From Desulfurococcales archaeon (lineage in GTDB: Archaea > Thermoproteota > Thermoprotei_A > Sulfolobales > WAQK01): 34,885 nucleotides of DNA. The stretch lies in NCBI GenBank assembly GCA_027083135.1, contig JALWQH010000053.1, forward strand, positions 1 through 34,885, given 5' to 3'. Shown here one piece after another: positions 15,328 to 22,938 of the stretch. The notes under the pieces were generated by a model. The model was not told where the DNA came from, searched no databases, and saw only the letters and a list, made by a program, of their open reading frames with translations. A program made the position numbers and the translations under genes. Every line of letters begins with the position of its first letter. Within the stretch, counting starts at the first letter, position 1.

Positions 15328-15560
15328 GTCTCAGCACCCCCTCTTAAAATAGCCTGAACTCTATGAAGGGGGATTAGTGTTTCCTCCTCGTCCCTGCATT
15401 TAACATGAATGTACGCCTTATCTACATGCCTTATACATGAGGCACTAATATGCTTGAAGCCCCTTGGGTCAAGCCTATCTATGATTACCACGCTGTACTG
15501 GTCTTTATCCCTGCTCCACAGCACACGTATCAGCTCGTTTCTTATGGTGTTTTTCTTCAC
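15303..15560 (-). CDS. MJ1316/DUF504 (UPF0248) RNA-end recognition domain protein
   Basis: An 85-residue stand-alone MJ1316 domain, recognisable from IRNELIRVLWSRD, YSVVIIDR, the K-H-I-S strand and the closing ETLIPLHRVQAILRG, which matches the family's T-x-I-P-x-H-R-V ending. The family has been proposed to recognise RNA ends with cyclic phosphate groups and is linked to RNA processing and repair. The start is GTG 15560, 56 bases inside the TFB-like gene. It overlaps Nog1 downstream and lies 1 kb from rtcA on the opposite strand. Molecular function is inferred from the family only. Confidence 0.82.
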   Translation of the reverse strand: MKKNTIRNELIRVLWSRDKDQYSVVIIDRLDPRGFKHISASCIRHVDKAYIHVKCRDEEETLIPLHRVQAILRGGAETWSRYRRS

Positions 15561-16146
15561 GGCTGGCCTGCACTTCCACTGTGACCTGTTCTGCTAGTTC
15601 CCTAATAAGATGGGTTCTCCGAGCCCATCTAATAATCCCTGCAATATGCTTCTCATTTACGCCTGTAAGCCTCGCCAATATTCGGGGAGGCGGAGGGCCT
15701 TCCTTCACAGCCATGCATACATAGTAGGCTATAGCCAGCTTGACTCTAAGGGTGCGGGATGAGAGCCTGGGATAATTATCCATCAGTGTTAACGCCCTCT
15801 TAACGCATGGATGCCTGGAGACAATAGTGCTCATCAGCCTGGAGGTGTCTCTACGAACATATATTCTAACATGCCTATGCTGATCCACGTATAGCTTCAA
15901 TGCATCATTATTTATCACGTATCCAGGCTTGGTTTTCCTAAGCACTCTGAGAGCCTCTCTAATTCCATGCTTGCTGGGGGGAGCCGTGGCACCATGCCTT
16001 ACAACGCCCTCTTGAAGGGATGTGCTCCTAGAAGCCTCGTATATCTTGCCTACTACGCAGCCGCAGTCGCCGCATACTATGTCGCCTGATGAGTAGTCCC
16101 AGATAATGTTCTTCGAGCCGCAGCACGGGCATCTGAGATCCCCCAT
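15505..16146 (-). CDS. Short TFB-like protein with N-terminal zinc ribbon
   Basis: The first ~35 residues form a TFIIB-type zinc ribbon: CPCCGSKNIIWD...IVCGDCGCVVG. The remaining ~175 residues hold a degenerate B-finger/linker zone and helical, cyclin-like segments (LYVDQHRHVRIYVRRD, RTLRVKLAIAYYVCMAVKEG, PRILARLTGVNEKHIAGIIRWARR) and end in a basic tail. At about 213 residues it is some 90 short of a normal TFB with two cyclin repeats, so it is a divergent or truncated paralogue rather than the main factor. The longer ATG at 16176 sits inside the gene's own TATA box (16177-16185), so I use the ATG at 16146. The tail overlaps the DUF504 gene by 56 bases. Confidence 0.78.
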   Translation of the reverse strand: MGDLRCPCCGSKNIIWDYSSGDIVCGDCGCVVGKIYEASRSTSLQEGVVRHGATAPPSKHGIREALRVLRKTKPGYVINNDALKLYVDQHRHVRIYVRRDTSRLMSTIVSRHPCVKRALTLMDNYPRLSSRTLRVKLAIAYYVCMAVKEGPPPPRILARLTGVNEKHIAGIIRWARRTHLIRELAEQVTVEVQASREEKHHKKRADTCAVEQG

Positions 16147-16176
16147 AGTGTCCACGGTTCCCCAGGGGGGAATCAT

Positions 16177-16185
16177 ACTATAATT
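16177..16185 (-). promoter_or_regulatory. TATA box of the TFB-like gene
   Basis: ATTATAGTA on the minus strand predicts transcription from about 16155, only 9 bases before the ATG at 16146. It excludes the upstream ATG at 16176 as a start. Confidence 0.55.
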
Positions 16186-16250
16186 GTTGGAGCAGGCTAC
16201 TAGTGTGGGGGAGGGGGTGGGGGCAGGGTAAAACTATTCCGCGGCCTAAG

Positions 16251-16262
16251 AGTTAATTAGTA
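16251..16262 (+). promoter_or_regulatory. TATA element of the second proteasome beta gene
   Basis: AGTTAATTAGTA lies about 36-47 bases before the ATG at 16298, giving a leader of about 15 bases that contains the GGTG/GTGATGGGG ribosome-binding stretch. Confidence 0.45.
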
Positions 16263-16297
16263 TCCTTTGCTTCCAGTCTAGGTGTAAGTGATGGGGT

Positions 16298-16906
16298 ATG
16301 ACGGGGTACAATGTCTACGGTATGGGGGCAACTACCGTCGGCATAAAGGCAGCGGATGGAGTTGTTCTAGCCTCGGAGAAGAGGGCTAGCTATGGAGGAT
16401 ACATTGTAAGTAGAAGTGCTAGGAAGGTTTTCGCCATTAATGATAGATTCGGCATAGCTTGTGCAGGGCTTTTCGCCGACATGCAGGCTATAAGCCGTAT
16501 GCTTAAAGCTGAGATAAGCTACTATGAGGTGGAGCTTAAGAGGAGGATGAAGGCATCTGCCGCTGCTAAGCTTCTAGCCAACATATTGTACTCATATAAG
16601 CTTATGCCGCTGCTTTCAGAGACCCTTTTCGGAGGGGTGGATGAGGAGGGGCCCCACCTCTTCGTCATGGATCCACTGGGATCCATGATAGAGGATAACT
16701 ATGCCTCTGTAGGCTCAGGCGCCCCCATAGCCATAGGCTTGCTTGAAGCCAGGTATAAGGAGGATCTAGGCGTGGAGGATGCTAGGAGCCTGGCAGTAGA
16801 GTCTATAAAAGTTGCTGTGGAGCGGGATGCTATATCGGGTGATGGCATAGATTTGCTGGTAATCACGCCTAGAGGTGTAAGGGAGGAGACCCTCCCCCTA
16901 GGGTGA
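16298..16906 (+). CDS. Proteasome beta subunit paralogue lacking catalytic Thr1
   Basis: A 202-residue proteasome beta fold protein. When aligned by its VGIKAADGVVLASEKR strand, the residue in the Thr1 position is Ala11 (MGATTVG), whereas the sister subunit at 6561 has GTTTVG. The Lys33 counterpart (SARKVF) is kept, and Glu replaces Asp17. If processing occurred at the usual place the N-terminus would be Ala, so the subunit is predicted to be inactive or structural, as described for one of the two beta subunits in several Crenarchaeota. The rest (GLFADMQAISRM, GSGAPIAIG, DAISGDGIDLLVI) is intact. Its stop overlaps a GTG (GTGA) that probably begins the endonuclease V region. Confidence 0.93.
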   Translation: MTGYNVYGMGATTVGIKAADGVVLASEKRASYGGYIVSRSARKVFAINDRFGIACAGLFADMQAISRMLKAEISYYEVELKRRMKASAAAKLLANILYSYKLMPLLSETLFGGVDEEGPHLFVMDPLGSMIEDNYASVGSGAPIAIGLLEARYKEDLGVEDARSLAVESIKVAVERDAISGDGIDLLVITPRGVREETLPLG

Positions 16907-17594
16907 AGATAACACGGGGTTCGATTACTCTAGGGCTAGGAGAGCGCAGGCACTGCTCTCCAAGAAGGTTTCCTTCAGCGATGAGTTTGGGCCTATACGT
17001 AGGGTTGCAGGGCTGGACGTCTCCTACTTTAAGACTCCTGGGGGGATGTGCGGTGTTGCTGTGGCAGTGCTCCTCGAATACCCCTCTATGAGGCTTATCA
17101 AGTACGGCTATGCATCCGCCCCTCCCCCCATCCCCTACGTGCCTGGATTCCTCGCCTTTAGGGAGGCCCCCCTCCTCCTTAAAGCATGCCTCCCCGTATG
17201 CGGAGAAGCGGATCTCCTTGTGGTTGACGGTCACGGAGCTTCTCATCCTAGAGGCCTCGGAATAGCCAGCCATATTGGAGTAGTGTTAGATAAGCCTAGC
17301 ATAGGTGTGGCTAAGAAGAGGCTGGCGGGAGGAGTAGTAGAGTCGGGCGGTGAGATGCTCCTAGTACTGCATGGACAGGTGGTTGGGGTTCTGCTTAGAG
17401 TGAGGGGGCGCAGCCTCTACGTCAGCACGGGTCATAGGGTTTCACCTAGAACTGCAGGCAGACTTGTGGAGAGGATGATGCGTGGAGGCAGGTTGCCCGA
17501 GCCTACGAGGATTGCTGATATGATCTCACATGAGCTTGTATCCAGGCTTAGGTCTTCTCACTGCACCCGCAGAAGCGGCGAAGAACAGCCTTAA
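16903..17594 (+). CDS. nfi: Endonuclease V (5' end needs a frameshift or unusual start)
   Basis: Endonuclease V cleaves near deoxyinosine in DNA or inosine in RNA. The ATG-initiated frame (17046-17594, 182 aa) contains YVPGFLAFREAP, LLVVDGHGASHPRGLGIASH, KPSIGVAKKRL and PEPTRIADMISHEL but lacks the first catalytic Asp. That Asp (codon 17016-17018, AGLDVSYF) and the preceding family helix (FDYSRARRAQALLSKKVSF) are coded in the same frame from 16902 to 17045, where no ATG, GTG or TTG exists. A GTG at 16903, overlapping the proteasome stop, is in another frame; one extra base in the GGGG run at 16916-16919 would join the two. So the gene has a frame disruption, a sequence error, or a non-standard start. 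Its 3' end overlaps the converging DUF357 gene by 47 bases. Confidence 0.85.
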
Positions 17595-18252
17595 TTATGC
17601 TGCTACTACTAGTAGGGCACTCCTCTCCCATTATCCTGGCCGGAAGCTTTAGGACCTCAACTCCTCTGAGGCCCCTCTGCTCAAGCTTCCTCTTAAGCTC
17701 GCCGGGCTTGTAGGGTTGATCAGGGCCCAGCACAACTATGTCTGGACGCAGCTCTACGACCCGTTTCAACAAGTCTTCCTCTCCGCCTAGAACCGCTTTT
17801 CTAACATACCTTATGGCTGAGACTAATTCTAGCCTGCAGTTCTCGGGGAATATGGGGCTTCTACCCTTACTTCTCCTAACATTCCTATCCCTAGCTATTA
17901 TGACGTATAGTTCGCCGAGCCTGCTAGCCTCCCTGAGGAAGTATATGTGGCCTGGGTGAAGCAGGTCGAATGTTCCTGCCACGAGCACTCTACGCTGCCT
18001 AGGCATGCTCCAAGAAGGCTCAAGCACGCCTAGATATTTGAGAGAGTCCAGTAGGCCTTCAGCATACGATGATGCTACGAGAGCTGTAGCTGGATCCCCC
18101 TTGCCGAGATAGTATTCAGCATCCTCCAGGTATCTGCGTACAGCCTCGATGAGCGCCTGGTAGTTGAGGTTTCCTTCAGGTACAGCTAGGTTTCTAAGCG
18201 CTGCCTTCAGGCCTGCTATGTATCTTGACGCCCTCTCCTCAAGCTTCCCCAC
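17548..18252 (-). CDS. DUF357 domain fused to a RibL-like cytidylyltransferase
   Basis: The N-terminal ~80 residues are a helical DUF357 domain (YIAGLKAALRNL, VRRYLEDAEYYLGKGDPATALVASSYAEGLLDSLKYLG). The C-terminal ~145 residues are a nucleotidyltransferase with VAGTFDLLHPGHIYFL (HxGH motif), DRNVRRSKGRSPIFPENCRLELV, VLGPDQPY and a PTSSSSII C-terminal motif, close to archaeal FAD synthetase RibL and to glycerol-3-phosphate cytidylyltransferases. FAD synthesis from FMN is the leading inference; the function of DUF357 is unknown. GTG 18252 has GGAGG 5 bases upstream; TTG 18264 is the longer alternative. It overlaps the dph5 end, so the two are co-transcribed. Confidence 0.88.
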   Translation of the reverse strand: MGKLEERASRYIAGLKAALRNLAVPEGNLNYQALIEAVRRYLEDAEYYLGKGDPATALVASSYAEGLLDSLKYLGVLEPSWSMPRQRRVLVAGTFDLLHPGHIYFLREASRLGELYVIIARDRNVRRSKGRSPIFPENCRLELVSAIRYVRKAVLGGEEDLLKRVVELRPDIVVLGPDQPYKPGELKRKLEQRGLRGVEVLKLPARIMGEECPTSSSSIIKAVLRRFCGCSEKT

Positions 18253-19042
18253 GTCTGCCTCCAATCATGTGCACCCTTACTGCTTCCTCCTCAATGAAAT
18301 GCATCTTGCCGGGAACTATAAGCATGTGGGGTGGGGGAGGAAGGCACTCACAGCTCTTCAGCTCAGAGAAGCGTCCTGCAACCAGCTTCTCCTCACTAAA
18401 CCCTATTCTAGCAAGGCCTATCGCCACTGTGTCTCCGCTTACCACCCCCTCCCCCCTCATATCCTCAACCCTGAGGAGCAGCTCCACAGCCTCCCCCACG
18501 CTCATACCCTTCCCATCCTCCCTGACGTCAAGGTAGAAGAGCGTGTGAAGCCCCCTCACCGCATTCTCCTTCAACACGTCGTAGGGATACTCTGAGACTA
18601 TTCCGTCCCTAGGGTAAACTATGGTGGCGGACTTGCCGAACTTGTAGGCGAATAGGCCTGAAGCCGAAATAGCGGCGCAGTGTGCTGAGACCCCGTAGAT
18701 TATTCTGACACTGTATCCTCGCCTAACAGCCTCCAACCGCAGGGCGGCATGAGTCGTGGCGATCATTGGGTCACCGATCACGGCTAGGGCTGGGTTTAAC
18801 CCCTTCTCCAATGCTGAAAATATCTTGGCGCCGCTCTCATCCTCTATGTCCCTCCTAGAAAGTATTATGGGATGCTTACCGGCGATCTCACCCACCTTTT
18901 CAGGAGTCCACGGTGATCCAGGAACGGTGTAGTGTTCGAGGAACACCACATCTGATCCTCTAAGAGCATCCTCCGCAGCCCTGGTCAGATACTTAGGGGT
19001 TAATCCCAGTCCAACCAGGTAGAGCACAGGCTTCACGGCCAT
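18239..19042 (-). CDS. dph5: Diphthine synthase
   Basis: SAM-dependent methyltransferase that builds diphthamide on elongation factor 2. The 267-residue tetrapyrrole-methylase-fold protein starts LYLVGLGLTPKYLT and shows VVFLEHYT, IIGDPMIATTH-like AVIGDPMIATTHAAL, IIYGVSAHCAAISASGLFAYKFG, TLFYLDVRED and GDTVAIGLARIG, all typical of Dph5. The ATG follows AAAGGATGA. It lies 27 bases downstream of tRNA-Lys on the same strand and overlaps the DUF357/RibL gene by 14 to 26 bases. Confidence 0.95.
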   Translation of the reverse strand: MAVKPVLYLVGLGLTPKYLTRAAEDALRGSDVVFLEHYTVPGSPWTPEKVGEIAGKHPIILSRRDIEDESGAKIFSALEKGLNPALAVIGDPMIATTHAALRLEAVRRGYSVRIIYGVSAHCAAISASGLFAYKFGKSATIVYPRDGIVSEYPYDVLKENAVRGLHTLFYLDVREDGKGMSVGEAVELLLRVEDMRGEGVVSGDTVAIGLARIGFSEEKLVAGRFSELKSCECLPPPPHMLIVPGKMHFIEEEAVRVHMIGGRRGEA

Positions 19043-19063
19043 TCATCCTTTAAGGACTGTGTG

Positions 19064-19146
<83 letters not shown>

Positions 19147-19179
19147 TAGGAGCCTCAAAAGCAAGAATAGCATAACTCT

Positions 19180-19188
19180 AAATTAAGC
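19180..19188 (-). promoter_or_regulatory. TATA box of tRNA-Lys
   Basis: CTTAATTTA on the minus strand lies 35-43 bases before the tRNA 5' end, like the spacing at tRNA-Ala. Confidence 0.45.
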
Positions 19189-19254
19189 ACTGCGGTGGAA
19201 GCATAAATGAAGCCAGCCTGCATCGAGGAGGAGCGGTCATCGTATTAAGCATAC

Positions 19255-19269
19255 GCGAAAAATTTATTA
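19255..19269 (+). promoter_or_regulatory. BRE/TATA promoter of the RNA polymerase operon
   Basis: GCGAAAAA (BRE-like, 19255-19262) followed directly by TTTATTA (19263-19269) is the strongest-looking promoter in the window. Transcription would begin near 19292, leaving a 31-base leader before rpoH. It presumably drives rpoH-rpoB-rpoA1-rpoA2-rpl30e-nusA. Confidence 0.65.
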
Positions 19270-19322
19270 TTGCATGCTGTATGAGCCGTTTCCAGTGCAC
19301 CCCCCAATAAGGTTGAGTCTCC

Positions 19323-19565
19323 ATGGTTACAAGGTTTAATGTTTTAGATCATGAATTAGTCCCCAAGCATGAGGTGCTGAAGCCCTCGGAGGCAGTAGAG
19401 GTGCTTAGAAAGCTAGGCACAACGCCCGACAAGTTGCCCTGGATACGTGCATCCGACCCTGTAGCCAGGGCTATTGGAGCGAAGCCTGGGGACATTGTGA
19501 AGATAACTAGGCGGAGCCCCACAGCAGGGGTAAGCATAGCATACAGGTTTGTGATAGCAGGGTGA
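19323..19565 (+). CDS. rpoH: RNA polymerase subunit H (Rpb5-like)
   Basis: An 80-residue protein equal to the C-terminal domain of eukaryotic Rpb5. Hallmarks are [49 protein letters not shown] and [12 protein letters not shown]. It is the first gene of the polymerase operon and ends 5 bases before rpoB. It sits on the jaw of RNA polymerase. Confidence 0.97.
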   Translation: MVTRFNVLDHELVPKHEVLKPSEAVEVLRKLGTTPDKLPWIRASDPVARAIGAKPGDIVKITRRSPTAGVSIAYRFVIAG

Positions 19566-19570
19566 GCTGA

Positions 19571-22500
19571 ATGTCGTTTCCAACACCTGAGGATAGATGG
19601 ATTATCAGTAAGGCATTCTTCCAGGAGAAAGGCCTTGTAAGGCAGCACTTGGACTCCTATAATGACTTCATTGAGAACAAGCTTCAGGAAATAATAAATG
19701 AGAATAATAGGATCGAGACTGATATTCCAGGCTTCTACATAAAGCTGGGTAAGGTGAGGATAGGGGAGCCGAGGGCCAGGGAGGCCGATGGCGGGGAGCA
19801 TGCCGTTACACCTATGGAGTGCAGGTTCAGGAACATAACCTATGCTGCCCCCATATTCCTCGAGATGAGTGTGGTTGAGAACGGTATTGAAAGCGAGCCT
19901 AGGGAGATAATGATAGGCGAGATGCCTATAATGCTGAAATCGGCTAAGGATCCTATATCCAAGATGAGCCCCGAGGAGCTTATTAAGATAGGGGAGGATC
20001 CTAAGGATCCTGGAGGCTACTTCATAGTCAACGGTTCTGAAAGGGTTATTGTAACCCAGGAGGACCTGGCTGTCAACAGGGTTCTAGTAGATGTTGTCAA
20101 AGGCAATGCGGCGGCGACTCATGTGGCAAAGGTTATATCGGCGACATCGGGGTACAGGGTTCCATTAAGGCTGGAACGCCATAAGGATGGGACACTGCAC
20201 GTGGACTTCTCCTCGGTTCCCGGGAAAATACCCCTTGTAGTCATGATGAGGGCCTTAGGATTAGAGAAGGATGTGGAGATAGTTTACGCTGTTTCACTCG
20301 ACCCCGAGATCCAGAATGAGCTTATACCCTCCCTAGAGCAGGCAAGGCCGATAGCGACAGTTGAGGATGCCTTAGACTTCATAGGCAATAGGGTTGCAAT
20401 AGGTCAGACCAGGGAGAACAGGATAGCGAAGGCTGAGCAGGTTATAGACAGGTATCTCCTCCCACACTTAGGGACAAGCCCTGAGGATAGGAGGAAGAAG
20501 GCATACTATCTAGGGCAGATGGCCAGCAAGCTGCTGGAACTCTTCCTGGGTAGGAGGGAGCCCGACGACAAGGATCACTATGCTAATAAGAGGCTTAAGC
20601 TTGCTGGAGAACTCCTGGCCTCGGTCTTCAGAGTAGCGTTCAGGGTGTTTGCCCGGGACCTCAAATACCAGGTTGAGAGGGCAAGGGCTAAGAATAGGAA
20701 AATCAACCTCAACACTCTTGTAAGAATGGATGTTATAACCGAGAGGGTTAGACACGCGCTGGCCACGGGCAACTGGGTTGGAGGGAGAACAGGGGTAAGC
20801 CAGCTTCTAGACAGGACGAACTGGATGTCGATGCTAAGCCACCTTCGAAGAGTAGTCTCGCCTCTAAGCAGAAGCCAGCCTCACTTCGAGGCCAGGGACC
20901 TCCACCCCACGCAGTGGGGTAGGATATGCCCCTTCGAGACCCCTGAAGGCCCCAACTGCGGCCTCGTTAAAAACCTCGCCCTAATGGCATACCTCTCAGT
21001 AGGCATAGATGAGTCGAATGTTGAGAGAACCCTATACTCGCTAGGCGTCATACCCTTAGAGAAGGTGGTGAAGGAGGCTTCAAGGGGACGGACCCCCAGC
21101 TATGTTACCGGTGGAAGCAAGGTATTCCTGAATGGGAGGCTGATAGGATATCATCCTGACGGGGAGAAGCTTGCAAGGGAGATAAGGAGGCGCCGCAGGG
21201 CAGGGATGCTGGACCCCGAGGTCAATGTAGCCCACTATAAGGACCCCTACATAGACGAAGTCTACGTGAACTGCGATGCCGGGAGGGTTAGGAGACCCCT
21301 ATTCATAATTGAGGCTGGAGCCCTCAAGCTGAAGCCCGAGCATGTGGAGAGGATCAGGAAGGGGGAGTGGGGCTTCGAGGATCTGGTTAAACACGGCATA
21401 GTAGAATACCTGGATGCTGAGGAAGAGGAGGATGCCTACATAGCCCTAGACCCCGATAAAATCACACCTGAGCACACCCACATGGAGATATGGACGCCGG
21501 CTATTCTAGGAATAGCTGCTGCAACCATACCTTATCCGGAGCATAACCAGTCTCCCAGAAACACGTATCAGGCTGCAATGGTTAAGCAGGCTTTAGGCCT
21601 ATATGCATCCAACTTCCAGCTCAGAACGGATTCTCGTGGACACTTCCTACACTACCCTGAGAAACCATTGGTTCAGACCAAGGCCCTTGAAGCCATAGGG
21701 TATAATGAGAGGCCTGCGGGGCAGAACATGGTTGTAGCAATAATGTCCTATACTGGCTACAATATAGAGGACGCCCTAATATTCAATAGGTCGGCTGTTG
21801 AGAGGGGGCTGGGACGGTCAACGTTCTTCAGACTATACGCGGCGGAGGAGCGGAAGTATCCCGGCGGGCAGGAGGATCGAATAGAGATACCTGAGCCTGG
21901 TGTAAGAGGGTATAAGGGCAGACAGGCCTACGAGAAGCTGAGCGAGGACGGCATAATAGAGCCTGAAACCCCTGTGGGCGGTGGAGACGTGCTGGTAGGC
22001 AAGACGAGTCCTCCGAGATTCATGGAGGAGTACAGGGAGATGGGTTTGACAGCAGCTCAGAGGAGAGACACATCCGTCACCATGAGGCATGGGGAGAAGG
22101 GCATAGTGGATATGGTTATGATAACGGAGACGAGTGAGGGTAATAGGCTGATAAAGGTTAGGGTGAGAGACCAGAGGATGCCTGAAATAGGAGACAAGTT
22201 TGCCAGCAGGCATGGGCAGAAGGGAGTTATAGGGATGCTCCTACCCCAGTATGATCTACCCTACACTGAGGACGGCATTGTGCCGGACATCATAATCAAC
22301 CCCCATGCATTCCCATCAAGAATGACTCTAGGACAACTTATGGAGAGCATTGCAGGCAAGGTGGCGGCGCTTCAAGCCAGATTTGTGGATGCGACCCCCT
22401 TCTACAAGGAGCCTATGGATAAACTGGAAGTAGAGCTCACGAGGATGGGGTATCCCGGAGATGGCACTGAGATAATGTATGATGGTAGGACGGGAGAGCT

Positions 22501-22933
22501 CATCAACTCTCCTATTTACATAGGCCTAGTATACTATCAGAGACTCCACCACATGGTTACAGATAAGATGCATGCGAGGGCCCGTGGACCCGTGCAGATA
22601 CTGACTAGGCAGCCAACGGAGGGCAGGGCTAGGGAGGGAGGCCTAAGATTCGGCGAGATGGAGAGGGACTGCCTGATAGGCCATGGAGCAGCCCTACTAC
22701 TCCAGGAGAGACTGCTCGAAGAGTCTGATAAGACTATAATATACGTCTGCGAGCTATGCGGGCATATAGGATGGTATGATAGGAATAAGGGTAAGCTGAT
22801 ATGCCCGATCCATGGGGATAAGGGTAAGCTCCACCCAGTCAAGGTGTCCTACGCTTTCAAGCTCCTCGTACAGGAGATGATAAGCATGGGCATAGCAGTA
22901 CGCCTCAAGCCTGGAGACCTGTTTGAGAGGTGA
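19571..22933 (+). CDS. rpoB: RNA polymerase subunit B (unsplit)
   Basis: The second-largest RNA polymerase subunit, 1120 residues, in one piece, unlike the split B'/B'' of many euryarchaea. It begins with [27 protein letters not shown] and contains [14 protein letters not shown], the [18 protein letters not shown] fork region, [52 protein letters not shown] and [22 protein letters not shown] zinc site near the C-terminus uses C1060, C1063, C1078 and the PIHGD stretch. The ATG has GGTGAG 5 bases upstream. The stop overlaps the ribosome-binding site of rpoA1. Confidence 0.98.
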   Translation: MSFPTPEDRWIISKAFFQEKGLVRQHLDSYNDFIENKLQEIINENNRIETDIPGFYIKLGKVRIGEPRAREADGGEHAVTPMECRFRNITYAAPIFLEMSVVENGIESEPREIMIGEMPIMLKSAKDPISKMSPEELIKIGEDPKDPGGYFIVNGSERVIVTQEDLAVNRVLVDVVKGNAAATHVAKVISATSGYRVPLRLERHKDGTLHVDFSSVPGKIPLVVMMRALGLEKDVEIVYAVSLDPEIQNELIPSLEQARPIATVEDALDFIGNRVAIGQTRENRIAKAEQVIDRYLLPHLGTSPEDRRKKAYYLGQMASKLLELFLGRREPDDKDHYANKRLKLAGELLASVFRVAFRVFARDLKYQVERARAKNRKINLNTLVRMDVITERVRHALATGNWVGGRTGVSQLLDRTNWMSMLSHLRRVVSPLSRSQPHFEARDLHPTQWGRICPFETPEGPNCGLVKNLALMAYLSVGIDESNVERTLYSLGVIPLEKVVKEASRGRTPSYVTGGSKVFLNGRLIGYHPDGEKLAREIRRRRRAGMLDPEVNVAHYKDPYIDEVYVNCDAGRVRRPLFIIEAGALKLKPEHVERIRKGEWGFEDLVKHGIVEYLDAEEEEDAYIALDPDKITPEHTHMEIWTPAILGIAAATIPYPEHNQSPRNTYQAAMVKQALGLYASNFQLRTDSRGHFLHYPEKPLVQTKALEAIGYNERPAGQNMVVAIMSYTGYNIEDALIFNRSAVERGLGRSTFFRLYAAEERKYPGGQEDRIEIPEPGVRGYKGRQAYEKLSEDGIIEPETPVGGGDVLVGKTSPPRFMEEYREMGLTAAQRRDTSVTMRHGEKGIVDMVMITETSEGNRLIKVRVRDQRMPEIGDKFASRHGQKGVIGMLLPQYDLPYTEDGIVPDIIINPHAFPSRMTLGQLMESIAGKVAALQARFVDATPFYKEPMDKLEVELTRMGYPGDGTEIMYDGRTGELINSPIYIGLVYYQRLHHMVTDKMHARARGPVQILTRQPTEGRAREGGLRFGEMERDCLIGHGAALLLQERLLEESDKTIIYVCELCGHIGWYDRNKGKLICPIHGDKGKLHPVKVSYAFKLLVQEMISMGIAVRLKPGDLFER

Positions 22934-22938
22934 GAAGC

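Noticed and set aside
17046-17594. Endonuclease V taken as a complete gene from the ATG at 17046
   Set aside because: That start omits the AGLDVSYF catalytic Asp and the family's N-terminal helix, both of which are coded in the same frame just upstream.
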